NCBI GenBank assembly: GCA_965232465.1
Contig: OZ246977.1
Location: 1,054,001 to 1,118,000 of the forward strand
Direction: 5' to 3'
Length of the DNA stretch: 64,000 bases
DNA from: G965232465 sp965232465
Lineage (GTDB): Bacteria > Pseudomonadota > Alphaproteobacteria > JAQWUY01
Shown here one piece after another: positions 9,136 to 17,940 of the stretch (the first letter of the stretch is position 1; each line of letters starts with the position of its first letter). The notes beneath the pieces are model-generated. The model searched no databases, was not told where the DNA came from, and saw only the letters and a list, made by a program, of their open reading frames with translations. A program made the position numbers and the translations under genes.

Positions 9136-10704
9136 ATGGGTAATACCATGGCACAAGTTGCATCGCATGTTCCCCCAAATGGGGGGCATGTGTATGCTAT
9201 TTCTTTGGGGGGTATCAGTAAATTTTTTGGGGCGGTGCGGGCAAATGATGATGTCAATTTGCAGGTTAAATCCGGCACTATTCATGGTATAGTTGGTGAA
9301 AATGGGGCGGGCAAATCCACGCTTATGTCCATATTATATGGATTATACCAAGCCGATACAGGGCATATTGCCATTAATAATACCCCGGTAATCATTTTAA
9401 ATTCCCAACATGCCATTGGTCAGGGAATCGGCATGGTGCATCAGCACTTTATGTTGGTGGGCAATTTTACCGTTCTTGAAAATATTGTGCTGGGTGCAGA
9501 AGAGGGCGTGTTGTTAAAACATACTTTTGCAAATGCCCATAAAAAATTAACAGAAATTTCACAAAAATATGGATTAAGTATTGACTTAGACGCCATTACC
9601 GATGATTTGAGCGTTGGACAACAACAGCGGGTGGAAATTTTAAAGACCTTATACAGAAATGCGAAAATTTTGATACTTGACGAACCTACGGCTGTATTAA
9701 CGCCCCAAGAAACTGTCCAGTTTTTTGACATTTTAAAGGCTTTAAAAGACGATGGGGTGACGATTATCTTAATCACCCATAAACTTAAAGAAATTATGGC
9801 GATTACGGATTTTGTATCGGTGATGCGTCATGGTAAAATGGTGCATCATTGTGCCACTGCGGATACGAATACGGATGATTTGGCGTTGCACATGGTGGGG
9901 CGTCCGGTAATTAACAAAATTGCCAAAGCGGATTTTAATCCCCAAGATATTTTATTGTCGATGCATCATGTGGGTTACACAGACAGTTTTGGAATACAAC
10001 GGTTGAAAGATATTTGCTTGAGTGTGCGTGCGGGTGAAATTTTGGGTATTGCTGGTGTGTCGGGTAATGGACAGACTGAATTGTTGGAAGTATTATCGGG
10101 TATGACCCCTTTGCAATCGGGTAGTATAAACATTAATACCATTACTGTTACGCCCCAAAACCCTGTATTTACCGACCAAGTTCGTAATCTTGGCGTATCG
10201 CATATTCCCGAAGATCGTTTGCGCACAGGAATTGTTAAAGATTTTAGCGGACAAGAAAATATGATACTTGGATATCAAGGTAATACCGCATACAATAAGG
10301 GTATATTTATGGATAATATGGCGGTTTTAAATACCGCCAATGATTTAATGCAGGCGTTTGATGTGCGTCCCAACGATGCCCATTTGCGTATGGGAAATTT
10401 TTCAGGGGGCAATCAGCAAAAATTGGTAATTGCCCGTGAATTTTCCGCAAATCCAAACATATTATTAATCGGTCAGCCCACCAGAGGCGTTGATATTGGG
10501 GCGATTGAGGCGATTCATAAACGGATTATCCATATGCGTGACCAAGGCAAAGCGATTATACTGGTATCGGTGGAATTGGAAGAAATCATATCATTGAGTG
10601 ATACGGTGGCGGTGATGTGCCAAGGGGCGATTATCGGTACAGTAACAGGGGATGATATTAATGAACACAAAATCGGTATGTTAATGGCGGATGCCAGTAC
10701 ATAA
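9136..10704 (+). CDS. Nucleoside ABC transporter, double ATP-binding protein
   Basis: 522 residues with two fused ABC ATPase domains, the layout of RbsA-like and NupA-like proteins. The first half has Walker A GENGAGKST, signature LSVGQQQRVEI and Walker B ILDEPTAVLTP. The second half has a degenerate Walker A (GVSGNGQTE) but an intact FSGGNQQKLVIARE signature, as is normal for this family. It lies 8 bp after the binding-protein gene and 27 bp before the first permease. ATG 9136 has AAGG seven bases upstream; ATG 9148 is an alternative. Confidence 0.9.
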   Translation: MGNTMAQVASHVPPNGGHVYAISLGGISKFFGAVRANDDVNLQVKSGTIHGIVGENGAGKSTLMSILYGLYQADTGHIAINNTPVIILNSQHAIGQGIGMVHQHFMLVGNFTVLENIVLGAEEGVLLKHTFANAHKKLTEISQKYGLSIDLDAITDDLSVGQQQRVEILKTLYRNAKILILDEPTAVLTPQETVQFFDILKALKDDGVTIILITHKLKEIMAITDFVSVMRHGKMVHHCATADTNTDDLALHMVGRPVINKIAKADFNPQDILLSMHHVGYTDSFGIQRLKDICLSVRAGEILGIAGVSGNGQTELLEVLSGMTPLQSGSININTITVTPQNPVFTDQVRNLGVSHIPEDRLRTGIVKDFSGQENMILGYQGNTAYNKGIFMDNMAVLNTANDLMQAFDVRPNDAHLRMGNFSGGNQQKLVIAREFSANPNILLIGQPTRGVDIGAIEAIHKRIIHMRDQGKAIILVSVELEEIISLSDTVAVMCQGAIIGTVTGDDINEHKIGMLMADAST

Positions 10705-10731
10705 TACATCAGAAAAGAAAAGTCTATCCTT

Positions 10732-11823
10732 ATGAAAAGCATAACTTTAAAATATTCAGATACGCTTATTTTACCACTGTTTAGTATCTTTATTTCATTT
10801 GTGCTGAGTGGCTTAATTATTTATATTTTGGGTGAAAATCCATTTGAGGCTTTAAAATATATATTTATGGGTGTATTTGCCTATGAAGAAGGGATTGGAT
10901 ATACTTTGTATTATGCCACCAATTTTATTTTTACGGGTTTGGCCGTATCGTTGGCGTTTTATGGGGGGATGTTTAATATCGGTGCAGAGGGACAAGCATA
11001 TGTGGCGGGGCTTGGTACCACCCTTGTGGTGTTATTTTTGGATAGTATTTTCCCCCCCGCTATAACCGTCATATGTGCTATGTTTGGGGCGGTGGTATTT
11101 GGGGCGTTTTGGGGATTTATACCCGGGTACTTAAAAGCCAAACGGGGGGCACATGAGGTGATTACCACCATTATGTTAAACTTTATTGCGTCCTCTGTTA
11201 TTTTATATATTATCGTTGAACATTTTATCAAAAGCGGACAATCGGTGTCCTCCCGTCTATTTGCCGATGGGGTTAATATGCCCACAACCCATGACATCGT
11301 AAGGGGTATGGGATTTGATATGGTAAATACGCCCATGAATATATCATTTTTTGTGGCATTAATAGTTGCTTTTTTTGTATGGGTGTATATTTTTCGCACC
11401 CGTTGGGGGTATAATTTACGCACGCTTGGAAAATCGGAAAATATTGCCAAATATGCGGGTATTCGCCCAACCAGAAGTATTATTATTACCATGTGTATCA
11501 GTGGGGCATTGGCGGGTGGTGTTGCCATTAACCAAGTACTGGGCGTTGACCAACGGCTTATCGGTGGGTTTGTTAATGGGGCAGGATTTGTGGGCATTGC
11601 CGTGGCGTTAATTGGCAGGAATCATCCCCTTGGCATTGTTTTGGCATCGTTATTGTTTGGATTTTTATACCAAGGTGGTACGGAAATGAATTTTGAAAAC
11701 CCCAATATTTCTAAGGAAATGGTGTTGGCAATTCAAGGGTTAATTGTGTTGTTTGCAGGGGCATTACCACTGGTTTTTAAACCTGTATTGATCCGTATGT
11801 TGGGGGGCAAGAAAAATGTTTGA
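10732..11823 (+). CDS. Nucleoside ABC transporter permease 1 (BPD_transp_2 family)
   Basis: 363 residues, strongly hydrophobic, with about nine predicted membrane segments spread over its length (for example residues 10-31, 61-83 and 93-117). GAEGQAYVAGLGTT and the motif AKRGAHEVITTIMLNFIA are typical of the larger permease partnered with BMP proteins (YufP/NupB type). It overlaps the start of the second permease by 8 bp, so the two are probably made together and pair as a heterodimer in the inner membrane. Confidence 0.87.
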   Translation: MKSITLKYSDTLILPLFSIFISFVLSGLIIYILGENPFEALKYIFMGVFAYEEGIGYTLYYATNFIFTGLAVSLAFYGGMFNIGAEGQAYVAGLGTTLVVLFLDSIFPPAITVICAMFGAVVFGAFWGFIPGYLKAKRGAHEVITTIMLNFIASSVILYIIVEHFIKSGQSVSSRLFADGVNMPTTHDIVRGMGFDMVNTPMNISFFVALIVAFFVWVYIFRTRWGYNLRTLGKSENIAKYAGIRPTRSIIITMCISGALAGGVAINQVLGVDQRLIGGFVNGAGFVGIAVALIGRNHPLGIVLASLLFGFLYQGGTEMNFENPNISKEMVLAIQGLIVLFAGALPLVFKPVLIRMLGGKKNV

Positions 11824-12778
11824 TTTGATGTTACAGATTGCCGATTCTACTGTACGGGTAAGTGTGCCATTGGTACTGGCATCCATGGCGGGATTATTTA
11901 GCGAACGGTCTGGGATTGTCAATATTGCCCTTGAGGGTACGATGCTTGCTGCGGCGTTTACCGCTGCTGCTATATCCAGTTTGACGGGTGATGCGGTGTA
12001 TGGATTGTTGTGTGCGGTGTTTGTGGCAGTATTTATATCACTTATCCATGGGGTGGTAACGATTGTATATCAAGGCAACCACATTATATCCGGGCTTGCC
12101 ATAAATATGTTTGTTAGCGGTATTACCGTTACCGTCGGCACAGCATTGTTTAACATGGGCGGTATAACCCCTATGCTGATTGGGGATTCCCGATTTACCA
12201 GTAAGACCCTGCCGTTTGTGGAAAGTTTTGGTAATATTCCTGTGTTCGGTGATATATATGTACAGGTCATATCAGGACATTTATCGTTGGTGTATGTGGC
12301 GTTTTTCAGTATATTTGCCACTTGGTGGATTGTATTTCGCACACGATTTGGGTTGCGGTTACGGGCAACAGGTGAAAATGCCCATGCGGTTGATACCGCT
12401 GGTATCAGTGTATATAAGATCCGTTTTATGGCAATGGCATGTTGTGGGGTATTGTTGGGAATTGCGGGAACTTATATCAGCACCGGTCAAAATGCGGGTT
12501 TTATCCGTGAAATGACCGCTGGACAAGGGTATATGGCACTTGCGGCGTTGATATTTGGAAAATGGCGACCGGTACCCGTGTTGTTTGGGTGCTTGTTATT
12601 TTCGGTTTTGGACGCCATATCCATACGTTTACAAGGTGTCGATATTATCGGGGTTTCCATACCTATTCCCCTTATCCAAGCGTTACCATATATATTGACG
12701 ATTATTTTATTAGCGGGATTTATTGGCAAGGCTATTCCCCCAAAAGATATTGGAAAACCATATGTCAAAGAACATTAA
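11816..12778 (+). CDS. Nucleoside ABC transporter permease 2 (BPD_transp_2 family)
   Basis: 320 residues, multi-spanning. The opening LASMAGLFSERSGIVNIALE followed by GTMLAAAF is the hallmark of the smaller permease of these importers (YufQ/NupC type), and RFGLRLRATGENAHAVDTAG is the conserved cytoplasmic coupling loop. It overlaps permease 1 by 8 bp and the cytidine deaminase gene by 17 bp, which ties transport to pyrimidine salvage. Confidence 0.87.
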   Translation: MFDLMLQIADSTVRVSVPLVLASMAGLFSERSGIVNIALEGTMLAAAFTAAAISSLTGDAVYGLLCAVFVAVFISLIHGVVTIVYQGNHIISGLAINMFVSGITVTVGTALFNMGGITPMLIGDSRFTSKTLPFVESFGNIPVFGDIYVQVISGHLSLVYVAFFSIFATWWIVFRTRFGLRLRATGENAHAVDTAGISVYKIRFMAMACCGVLLGIAGTYISTGQNAGFIREMTAGQGYMALAALIFGKWRPVPVLFGCLLFSVLDAISIRLQGVDIIGVSIPIPLIQALPYILTIILLAGFIGKAIPPKDIGKPYVKEH

Positions 12779-13184
12779 TTTTACCATACATCATTCCCAT
12801 GCTTTACAAATATGTAAAGATATGATGGACAACGCCTATGCCCCATATTCTAATTTTTTGGTCGGGGCGGTGATTTATGCGGATGATGGGGCGTATTATG
12901 GGGGGTGTAATGTGGAAAATGCCGCTTATCCACAGGGCAGTTGTGCCGAAAGCAGTGCCATATCACACATGATTATCCATGGGGCAAAACATATCCATGC
13001 CATTTGGGTTATGGGCAAGGGTAAAAATTTGGTTACCCCATGTGGGGGATGTCGACAAAGGATTCGTGAATTTGCGGTGAATCTGCATATCCCTGTTTTT
13101 GTATGTTGTCCCGAAAAGGGCATACGGCTCAGCACGACCTTAAACGATTTGTTGCCATATTCTTTTGGACCAGAAAATTTATAA
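12762..13184 (+). CDS. cdd: Cytidine deaminase
   Basis: 140 residues, the size of the small homotetrameric enzymes. It hydrolyses cytidine or deoxycytidine to uridine. The zinc site is visible as C-A-E in QGSCAESSAI (cysteine plus catalytic glutamate) and PCGGC further on. APYSNFLVGA is the family substrate-binding start. ATG 12762 (MSKNINFT) is chosen; a longer frame from 12723 would overlap the permease by 56 bp and adds no conserved residues. As the last transport-linked gene it would convert imported cytidine for entry into UMP salvage, with upp encoded 4 kb downstream. Confidence 0.92.
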   Translation: MSKNINFTIHHSHALQICKDMMDNAYAPYSNFLVGAVIYADDGAYYGGCNVENAAYPQGSCAESSAISHMIIHGAKHIHAIWVMGKGKNLVTPCGGCRQRIREFAVNLHIPVFVCCPEKGIRLSTTLNDLLPYSFGPENL

Positions 13185-13210
13185 TGTAGGGCGTTAAATA
13201 GGGTTTTCTT

Positions 13211-14062
13211 ATGCCACGCACAACAATAGCACTTATTTACGATTTTGATGGGACGCTTGCCCCTGGGAATATGCAGGAACACAGTTTTTTGCCCGATATA
13301 AACATATCCAAAGAAGACTTTTGGGCAAAAGTTGACAAAATTACCGAACAACAAAAATTGGATAATATATTGGTATATATGGACTTAATGATAAAGGAAT
13401 CCCATGATCAGGGCAAAAGTATATCCCGTCAGAATTTAAAAGATTATGGCAAAAATATTCAATTGTATAAGGGGGTTGCAGAGTGGTTTGACTTAATAAA
13501 TGTCTATGCCAAACGGTGTAATGTCAATCTGGAACACTACATCATATCGGCGGGTAACAAAGAAATACTCGAAGGTTTGCCGATTACAAAATATTTTAAG
13601 CAAATATATGGATGTAAATTTATCTTTGATGAAAGGGATATTGCCACGGGGTGCGGGCTTGCGGTAAACTATACCACCAAAACTCAATTTTTATTCCGCA
13701 TTAACAAACGGGTCTTAAATGAACACGATGTGGATATAAACAAATATACCCCTAAACAACACCGTCCAGTGCCCTTTCGCAATATGATATTTATAGGCGA
13801 TGGGGAAACGGACATACCCTCGTTTCGTTTGGTTAAGGAGTATGGCGGACATTCTATAGCTGTATACGAACCGCAAAAATTACCCACCAAAGATAATCTT
13901 ACTTCCCAACAAAAAGCGGAAGCTTTAAAAACCGATGGACGGGTGAACTTTATTGCTGAAACTGATTATACAGAACACAGTAATTTACACAAACAAGTAA
14001 CCGCTATCATAAACAAAATCACGGCGGACAATGCTATCGCTGGTTTAAATTTACAGGTATAA
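13211..14062 (+). CDS. HAD-superfamily phosphatase of unknown substrate
   Basis: 283 residues. HAD motif I is D11-F-D13-G-T, motif II is the serine in YIISAGNKE, and motif IV is IGDGETD near residue 200 with two acidic residues for magnesium. A long insert between motifs I and II forms a helical cap. It begins 26 bp after cdd and may be part of that operon, which makes a nucleotide phosphatase role attractive, but HAD sequences do not reveal the substrate. RBS AGGG precedes the start. Confidence 0.7.
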   Translation: MPRTTIALIYDFDGTLAPGNMQEHSFLPDINISKEDFWAKVDKITEQQKLDNILVYMDLMIKESHDQGKSISRQNLKDYGKNIQLYKGVAEWFDLINVYAKRCNVNLEHYIISAGNKEILEGLPITKYFKQIYGCKFIFDERDIATGCGLAVNYTTKTQFLFRINKRVLNEHDVDINKYTPKQHRPVPFRNMIFIGDGETDIPSFRLVKEYGGHSIAVYEPQKLPTKDNLTSQQKAEALKTDGRVNFIAETDYTEHSNLHKQVTAIINKITADNAIAGLNLQV

Positions 14063-14073
14063 GAAAAAGTATT

Positions 14074-14244
14074 TTATGTGACATGACAAAGCGGAACAGG
14101 TATTACCACTTCCAGTCCAAACAAACCATAATAGAATACGCCTAAAATAAAAATACAAAGAAATATTACAATGCATATTAAGAAAAATAGACTAATGCGA
14201 CCGATTTTGTTGTAATAGGGTGTAAAATCAATTTTCAGGCACAT
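14074..14244 (-). CDS. Possible small membrane protein, 56 residues
   Basis: A reverse-strand frame from ATG 14244 to TAA 14074 encodes 56 residues with one strongly hydrophobic helix (residues 17-37, ISLFFLICIVIFLCIFILGV) after a short basic N-terminus. It fills most of the 288-bp gap between the HAD gene and the nuclease gene, converging on the former. No good ribosome-binding site is visible and I do not recognise a family. It may be a real membrane peptide, a relic, or chance in AT-rich DNA. Confidence 0.3.
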   Translation of the reverse strand: MCLKIDFTPYYNKIGRISLFFLICIVIFLCIFILGVFYYGLFGLEVVIPVPLCHVT

Positions 14245-14282
14245 ATTGTAACAGAAAATATACCAAAATTCTTATTTTAAGA

Positions 14283-14311
14283 TTGACAGTGGGGTATAAA
14301 TACTATAAGAT
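14283..14311 (+). promoter_or_regulatory. Near-consensus sigma70 promoter of the PD-(D/E)XK nuclease gene
   Basis: A perfect -35 TTGACA (14283-14288), a 17-bp spacer and TAAGAT (14306-14311) predict a start near 14318, about 33 bases before the nuclease ATG. It is the best -35 match I found in the window. Confidence 0.6.
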
Positions 14312-14350
14312 TCTGTGTAGTGTGTTGCAATTATCAAAAAAAGGAAAAAT

Positions 14351-15562
14351 ATGACAAACCTAAATTTTGAAGAAATAGAACAAAAGATACCAGATGTGGT
14401 CGAATTTGTGAGGGAATTTAAACATCTGCAATGGGAAGAGAAAAAGCGGGGAATAAATGATGCCAATACATTTACAACTTTGTTATTTAAATCTGATGAA
14501 GTTCGTCTGCATTCTCGATTTTTACGTTTCTTATTAGATCCACAAGGTAACCATTATCAAGAAGATTTATTTTTAAGGTTGTTTTTAAAATGTGTGGGAT
14601 TGTCAGATTTTGGGTTAAATACAGCAAGGTGCGATGTAGAAAAAGAATATGAAAACATTGATTTATACATAACCGATGGCAATAAACACATCATTTTGGA
14701 AAATAAAATATGGGCACCCGATCAAGAAAAACAACTTCAAAGGTATATAAAGAGTATCCAACAACCAGACACCAATCCTGATAATATAGCTGTTATATAT
14801 CTGTCCCCTGATGGTAAAGAACCCAGTGAATATAGTTTAGGAGAGGAGTATCGTATAAGTCATTGTAAAAAATTTATAGAAAGTGAAAAATATAAATACC
14901 ATTACAGACAACTCAGTTATGAAATCCATATTATACAATGGCTGGAATCGATTCATACAGAAATTGCACACATTACCAACTTATCTGTTATGATAGAGCA
15001 ATACATAGAAGTGGTACAAAAAATTACAGGAAAATATGAGGAAAAAATTATGGGATTTTATAAATATGTAAAAGATAAAAATAAAGCAGATCTAATTGAA
15101 GATTTGGAATGTTTAAATGAATTATATGCTGAAGAAACTAATAAAATATTAAAGAAATTTTGGGAGAAAGTAGAAGAAAATATCAAATGTAAGCTAGGAT
15201 CAGAGTATCCTTTCAGTCCTAAGTATGAAAAACTCAAGCATGATAAACGAGGAGGTACTCCTGTTCGTATTGAAGGGAAAAAAGAGCCATACCTAGCGGC
15301 TGAATACATTTGTGATAATCAAAGAACAGATACAGATAATGGTATAAAAATTAAACATAAAGGTATAGCTATTAAATATGGGATACTTAATGATGAAAAT
15401 TGCTGGTGGAATGAAGAGAATGATAAACCTAAAATTTATCCCCCAGATCAATCTAAATCTTTGACTCAAAAAATTGCTGATGAAGGCGTAGATGCAGTAG
15501 CCAAAGGGTTTGCAGATGCATTCTATGAAACCTTCAAAGAAGTAAAATCGAAAATCTCATAA
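14351..15562 (+). CDS. PD-(D/E)XK nuclease superfamily protein (PF14281-like)
   Basis: 403 residues. The N-terminal part HSRFLRFLLDPQGNH leads to a nuclease core with D104 (ENIDLYI) and E117-x-K119 (IILENKIWAPDQEKQLQRY), the PD-(D/E)XK catalytic pattern of the PF14281 family. Members often occur in accessory or defence-linked regions, but their targets are mostly unknown. The C-terminal half is lysine- and glutamate-rich and predicted helical. Base use is more AT-rich and A-rich than in the flanking genes. It stands alone behind its own strong promoter and is followed within a few bases by an IS3-type transposase remnant, so acquisition by transfer is likely. RBS AAAGGAAA sits before ATG 14351. 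Confidence 0.75.
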   Translation: MTNLNFEEIEQKIPDVVEFVREFKHLQWEEKKRGINDANTFTTLLFKSDEVRLHSRFLRFLLDPQGNHYQEDLFLRLFLKCVGLSDFGLNTARCDVEKEYENIDLYITDGNKHIILENKIWAPDQEKQLQRYIKSIQQPDTNPDNIAVIYLSPDGKEPSEYSLGEEYRISHCKKFIESEKYKYHYRQLSYEIHIIQWLESIHTEIAHITNLSVMIEQYIEVVQKITGKYEEKIMGFYKYVKDKNKADLIEDLECLNELYAEETNKILKKFWEKVEENIKCKLGSEYPFSPKYEKLKHDKRGGTPVRIEGKKEPYLAAEYICDNQRTDTDNGIKIKHKGIAIKYGILNDENCWWNEENDKPKIYPPDQSKSLTQKIADEGVDAVAKGFADAFYETFKEVKSKIS

Positions 15563-15563
15563 A

Positions 15564-15854
15564 TTTTGTGGGAAAGAATATGGTAATGGGTCTGAATTTA
15601 TAGTCCATAAATTACAGGATTGGCTTAAACACATGCAGGTTGATATGGCTTGTATTGACAAAGGCAGTCTATGGCGGAATGGCTATAATGAAAGCTTTAA
15701 TGGTAAACTATGGGACGAATGCTTGAACATGGAAGTATTTGACACTTTAATGCAAATACAGGCAATTATAGAAAACTGACAGTATGAATATAACCATATC
15801 CACCCCCACAGTGCATTGGGATATAATCCCCCGGTGCAAATTAAAACCCAATAA
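15564..15854 (+). pseudogene. IS3-family transposase (integrase core) C-terminal remnant
   Basis: In one frame this reads the end of a rve integrase domain: GNGSEF, then SLWRNGYNESFNGKLWDE, then NHIHPHSALGYNPPVQ, which is the conserved DDE-transposase tail of IS3-group elements (normally GSPWENGYNESFNGKLRDE and RPHSALGY). A TGA at 15777-15779 stands where the family has a tryptophan codon (ENW), and the upstream three quarters of orfB and all of orfA are absent. It is a dead fragment. The left end has been lost up to the 3' end of the nuclease gene. Confidence 0.8.
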
Positions 15855-15864
15855 CCCAAATCTA

Positions 15865-15893
15865 AAAGTGGATCAATTATTGGGGTGCGGTCA
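15865..15893. repeat. Probable right end (terminal inverted repeat) of the IS3-type element
   Basis: The stretch AAGTGGATCAATTATTGGGG (from 15867) and the following bases to TCA resemble in reverse complement the TGA...CCCCAAT...GATCCAC ends of IS3-group elements. It lies directly after the transposase stop. No left partner remains in the window, so the assignment rests on position and resemblance. Confidence 0.45.
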
Positions 15894-15952
15894 TGTGGTA
15901 TGGTGATACATTACAGAGCTATTTTTTAATCAAATGATAAGGATTGTTTATT

Positions 15953-16492
15953 ATGCGTGAAATTATTTTTGATGTGGAAACTACGGGGTTGTCGCCTAAT
16001 TATGGGCATCGGATAGTGGAAATTGGGGCGGTGGAAATGATCGATTTGCAATGTACAGGGCATATATTCCATCATTATATAAATCCCAAACGGGATATTC
16101 CAGCGGAAGTTGTTAAAATTCATGGAATTGATAATAACACAGTTGCCGATTGTCCCACCTTTGCCCATATTGCCGATGAGTGGTTGGATTTTATAGGCGA
16201 TACAGCAAACATTGTTGCCCACAATGCCCGCTTTGATATGCTTTTTTTGAATGCAGAACTAAAATGGGCGGGGTATAAACCTATCGCCCCTGAGCGTGTA
16301 GTCGACAGCTTAGCATTGGCAAAAAAGCGATATCCTGATCAATCAAACAGCCTAGACGCCCTGTGCCATCGATTACATATCAAAGTCGAAAACCGTACTC
16401 TGCATGGGGCACTGGTCGAAAACCGTGCCCTGCACGGGGCACTGTTGGATAGCAAATTATTGTGTGAAGTATATAAAAAACTAAGGCAATAA
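15953..16492 (+). CDS. dnaQ: DNA polymerase III epsilon subunit, 3'-5' proofreading exonuclease
   Basis: 179 residues from ATG 15953, which has AAGGA nine bases upstream; the frame also allows TTG 15944. DEDDh motifs are seen: D7 and E9 in IFDVETTG, HNARFDMLFL for the second site, and HGALLDS for the catalytic histidine and last aspartate. It is shorter than the usual 230-residue alphaproteobacterial protein and lacks most of the C-terminal alpha-binding tail. Just before the catalytic histidine motif a ten-residue segment is duplicated in tandem (VENRTLHGAL, VENRALHGAL), so two copies of the motif histidine exist. Confidence 0.85.
   Translation: MREIIFDVETTGLSPNYGHRIVEIGAVEMIDLQCTGHIFHHYINPKRDIPAEVVKIHGIDNNTVADCPTFAHIADEWLDFIGDTANIVAHNARFDMLFLNAELKWAGYKPIAPERVVDSLALAKKRYPDQSNSLDALCHRLHIKVENRTLHGALVENRALHGALLDSKLLCEVYKKLRQ
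16385..16444 (+). repeat. 30-bp in-frame tandem duplication inside dnaQ
   Basis: Copies 16385-16414 and 16415-16444 differ at three of 30 positions, all third-base or conservative (T/A and silent). The duplicated decapeptide carries the exonuclease motif histidine, so only one copy can be in the standard position. Confidence 0.9.
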
Positions 16493-16520
16493 AAACTATA
16501 TAAACAAGAAAGGCAGCCAT

Positions 16521-17018
16521 ATGAACGAAATTATACTTGCAGGGGGATGTTTTTGGGGAACACAGCATTACCTTCGACAAATACAAGGTGTCCTCAAAAC
16601 AACCGTGGGATATGCCAGTGGCGATATTGCTACCGCCACATATAAACAGGTATGTACTGGCACGACGGGACATGCGGAGGCGGTACAAGTGATATGGGAT
16701 GCGGATGTGGTACATTTGGATGCTATTTTGCGGGTATTTTTTCAAATTCATGACCCGACTACCGCCAATCGTCAAGGAAATGATATGGGCACCCAATATC
16801 GGTCGGCAATTTTTTATAAGGATTCTAAACATGCGGACATTGCCCATGCCCGTATTACCCGTATGCAACACTCACAAAAATGGGGGGCGGATATTGTTAC
16901 TGAGGTTGTGCCTTATACCACCTATGTGGAGGCAGAACCCTATCACCAACACTATTTAATGAAAAACCCCAATGGGTATAATTGCCATTTCCCCAGAAAA
17001 GAGTGGGATTTGGATTAA
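16521..17018 (+). CDS. msrA: Peptide methionine sulfoxide reductase A
   Basis: 165 residues. GGCFWG with catalytic C10 defines MsrA, which reduces methionine-S-sulfoxide in proteins. VGYASGD, GHAEAVQV and the HDPTTANRQGNDMGTQYRSA block are all conserved. It ends at KEWDLD and lacks the C-terminal resolving cysteines of longer forms; there is one cysteine near the end (YNCHF) that could resolve. RBS AAAGGCAG precedes the ATG. It lies 28 bp after dnaQ. Confidence 0.93.
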   Translation: MNEIILAGGCFWGTQHYLRQIQGVLKTTVGYASGDIATATYKQVCTGTTGHAEAVQVIWDADVVHLDAILRVFFQIHDPTTANRQGNDMGTQYRSAIFYKDSKHADIAHARITRMQHSQKWGADIVTEVVPYTTYVEAEPYHQHYLMKNPNGYNCHFPRKEWDLD

Positions 17019-17026
17019 ATATGACA

Positions 17027-17056
17027 TTGTGTTATAAAACACCTATATGATATAAC
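17027..17056 (+). promoter_or_regulatory. Candidate promoter of upp
   Basis: TTGTGT (17027-17032), 18 bp, TATAAC (17051-17056) lie in the 74-bp gap before upp. The match is moderate. Confidence 0.35.
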
Positions 17057-17092
17057 ATACCAAAAAACATATATCCCACAGGAATTTATCTT

Positions 17093-17728
17093 ATGCAAAA
17101 TATTACTGTTTTAAATCATCCCCTTGTACACCACAAAATGACCATGTTGCGCAACAAAAACACACCCAGTGTATTGTTCCGTCAAGTGTTACATGAAATC
17201 ACGCCATTGTTGGCATATGAAAGTACCCGCCATTTGCTTACGGAGGATATATTCGTCCATACCCCCATTTGTGGGACTGTGGGGAAAAAGATTAAAGGAA
17301 AAAAGGTGGCGGTTATTTCTATTTTACGGGCGGGCAATGGATTATTGGATGGGTTTTTAAATATTATTCCCAACGCAAGGGTGGGCTTTGTCGGTATGGA
17401 GCGGGATGAAACCACCGCACAGGCACACAGCTATTATTGTAAATTACCCAAGTGTATGGAACAACGACATGTAATTGTGATTGATCCGATGCTCGCAACA
17501 GGGGGCAGTGCCATTGCTACCATTGCCAAAATTAAAAAATATAAACCGCTTAGCGTTACATTTGCTGCACTCATTTCTGTCCCCGAAGGGGTACAGGCGT
17601 TACAATCCGCCCATTCGGATGTACATATTGTTGTGGCAACTATGGACGAAAAATTAAACGCTCAAAAATACATAGTCCCGGGGCTAGGCGATGCAGGTGA
17701 TCGTATTTTTGGCACGGTGGAAAAATAA
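17093..17728 (+). CDS. upp: Uracil phosphoribosyltransferase
   Basis: 211 residues, full length. It makes UMP from uracil and PRPP. The PRPP loop is visible as VIDPMLATGGSA, and the N-terminal HPLVHHKMTMLRNKNTP and C-terminal YIVPGLGDAGDRIFGT blocks are diagnostic, the last one forming the uracil site. RBS ACAGGA precedes the start. With the nucleoside importer and cdd it gives the cell a pyrimidine salvage route. Confidence 0.95.
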   Translation: MQNITVLNHPLVHHKMTMLRNKNTPSVLFRQVLHEITPLLAYESTRHLLTEDIFVHTPICGTVGKKIKGKKVAVISILRAGNGLLDGFLNIIPNARVGFVGMERDETTAQAHSYYCKLPKCMEQRHVIVIDPMLATGGSAIATIAKIKKYKPLSVTFAALISVPEGVQALQSAHSDVHIVVATMDEKLNAQKYIVPGLGDAGDRIFGTVEK

Positions 17729-17876
17729 CCTATTCTCCATAAAAAATTGGCGTTTACCAATTTATTTCCCATTTTTAACATTTTTATTGCATTTTTCCTT
17801 ATTTTCTTATATATCCCCCTTGTGCCATTATGTTCATTCAGATTCTGTGGATATGTTTGGAAATATATGTTGGTAC

Positions 17877-17901
17877 CACGCAACCGCCCTGGAGGTGCGT
17901 G
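17877..17901 (+). promoter_or_regulatory. Hairpin in the rplY leader
   Basis: CACGCA-A-CC (17877-17885) pairs with GGTGCGTG (17894-17901), leaving an eight-base loop and one bulged A. It ends 40 bases before the rplY ATG in a 212-bp gap otherwise without genes. rplY translation is autoregulated through its leader in enterobacteria; whether this stem does so here is unknown. Confidence 0.3.
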
Positions 17902-17940
17902 TAAACAAGACAGATTATATATATTAAGGAGTATATTATT

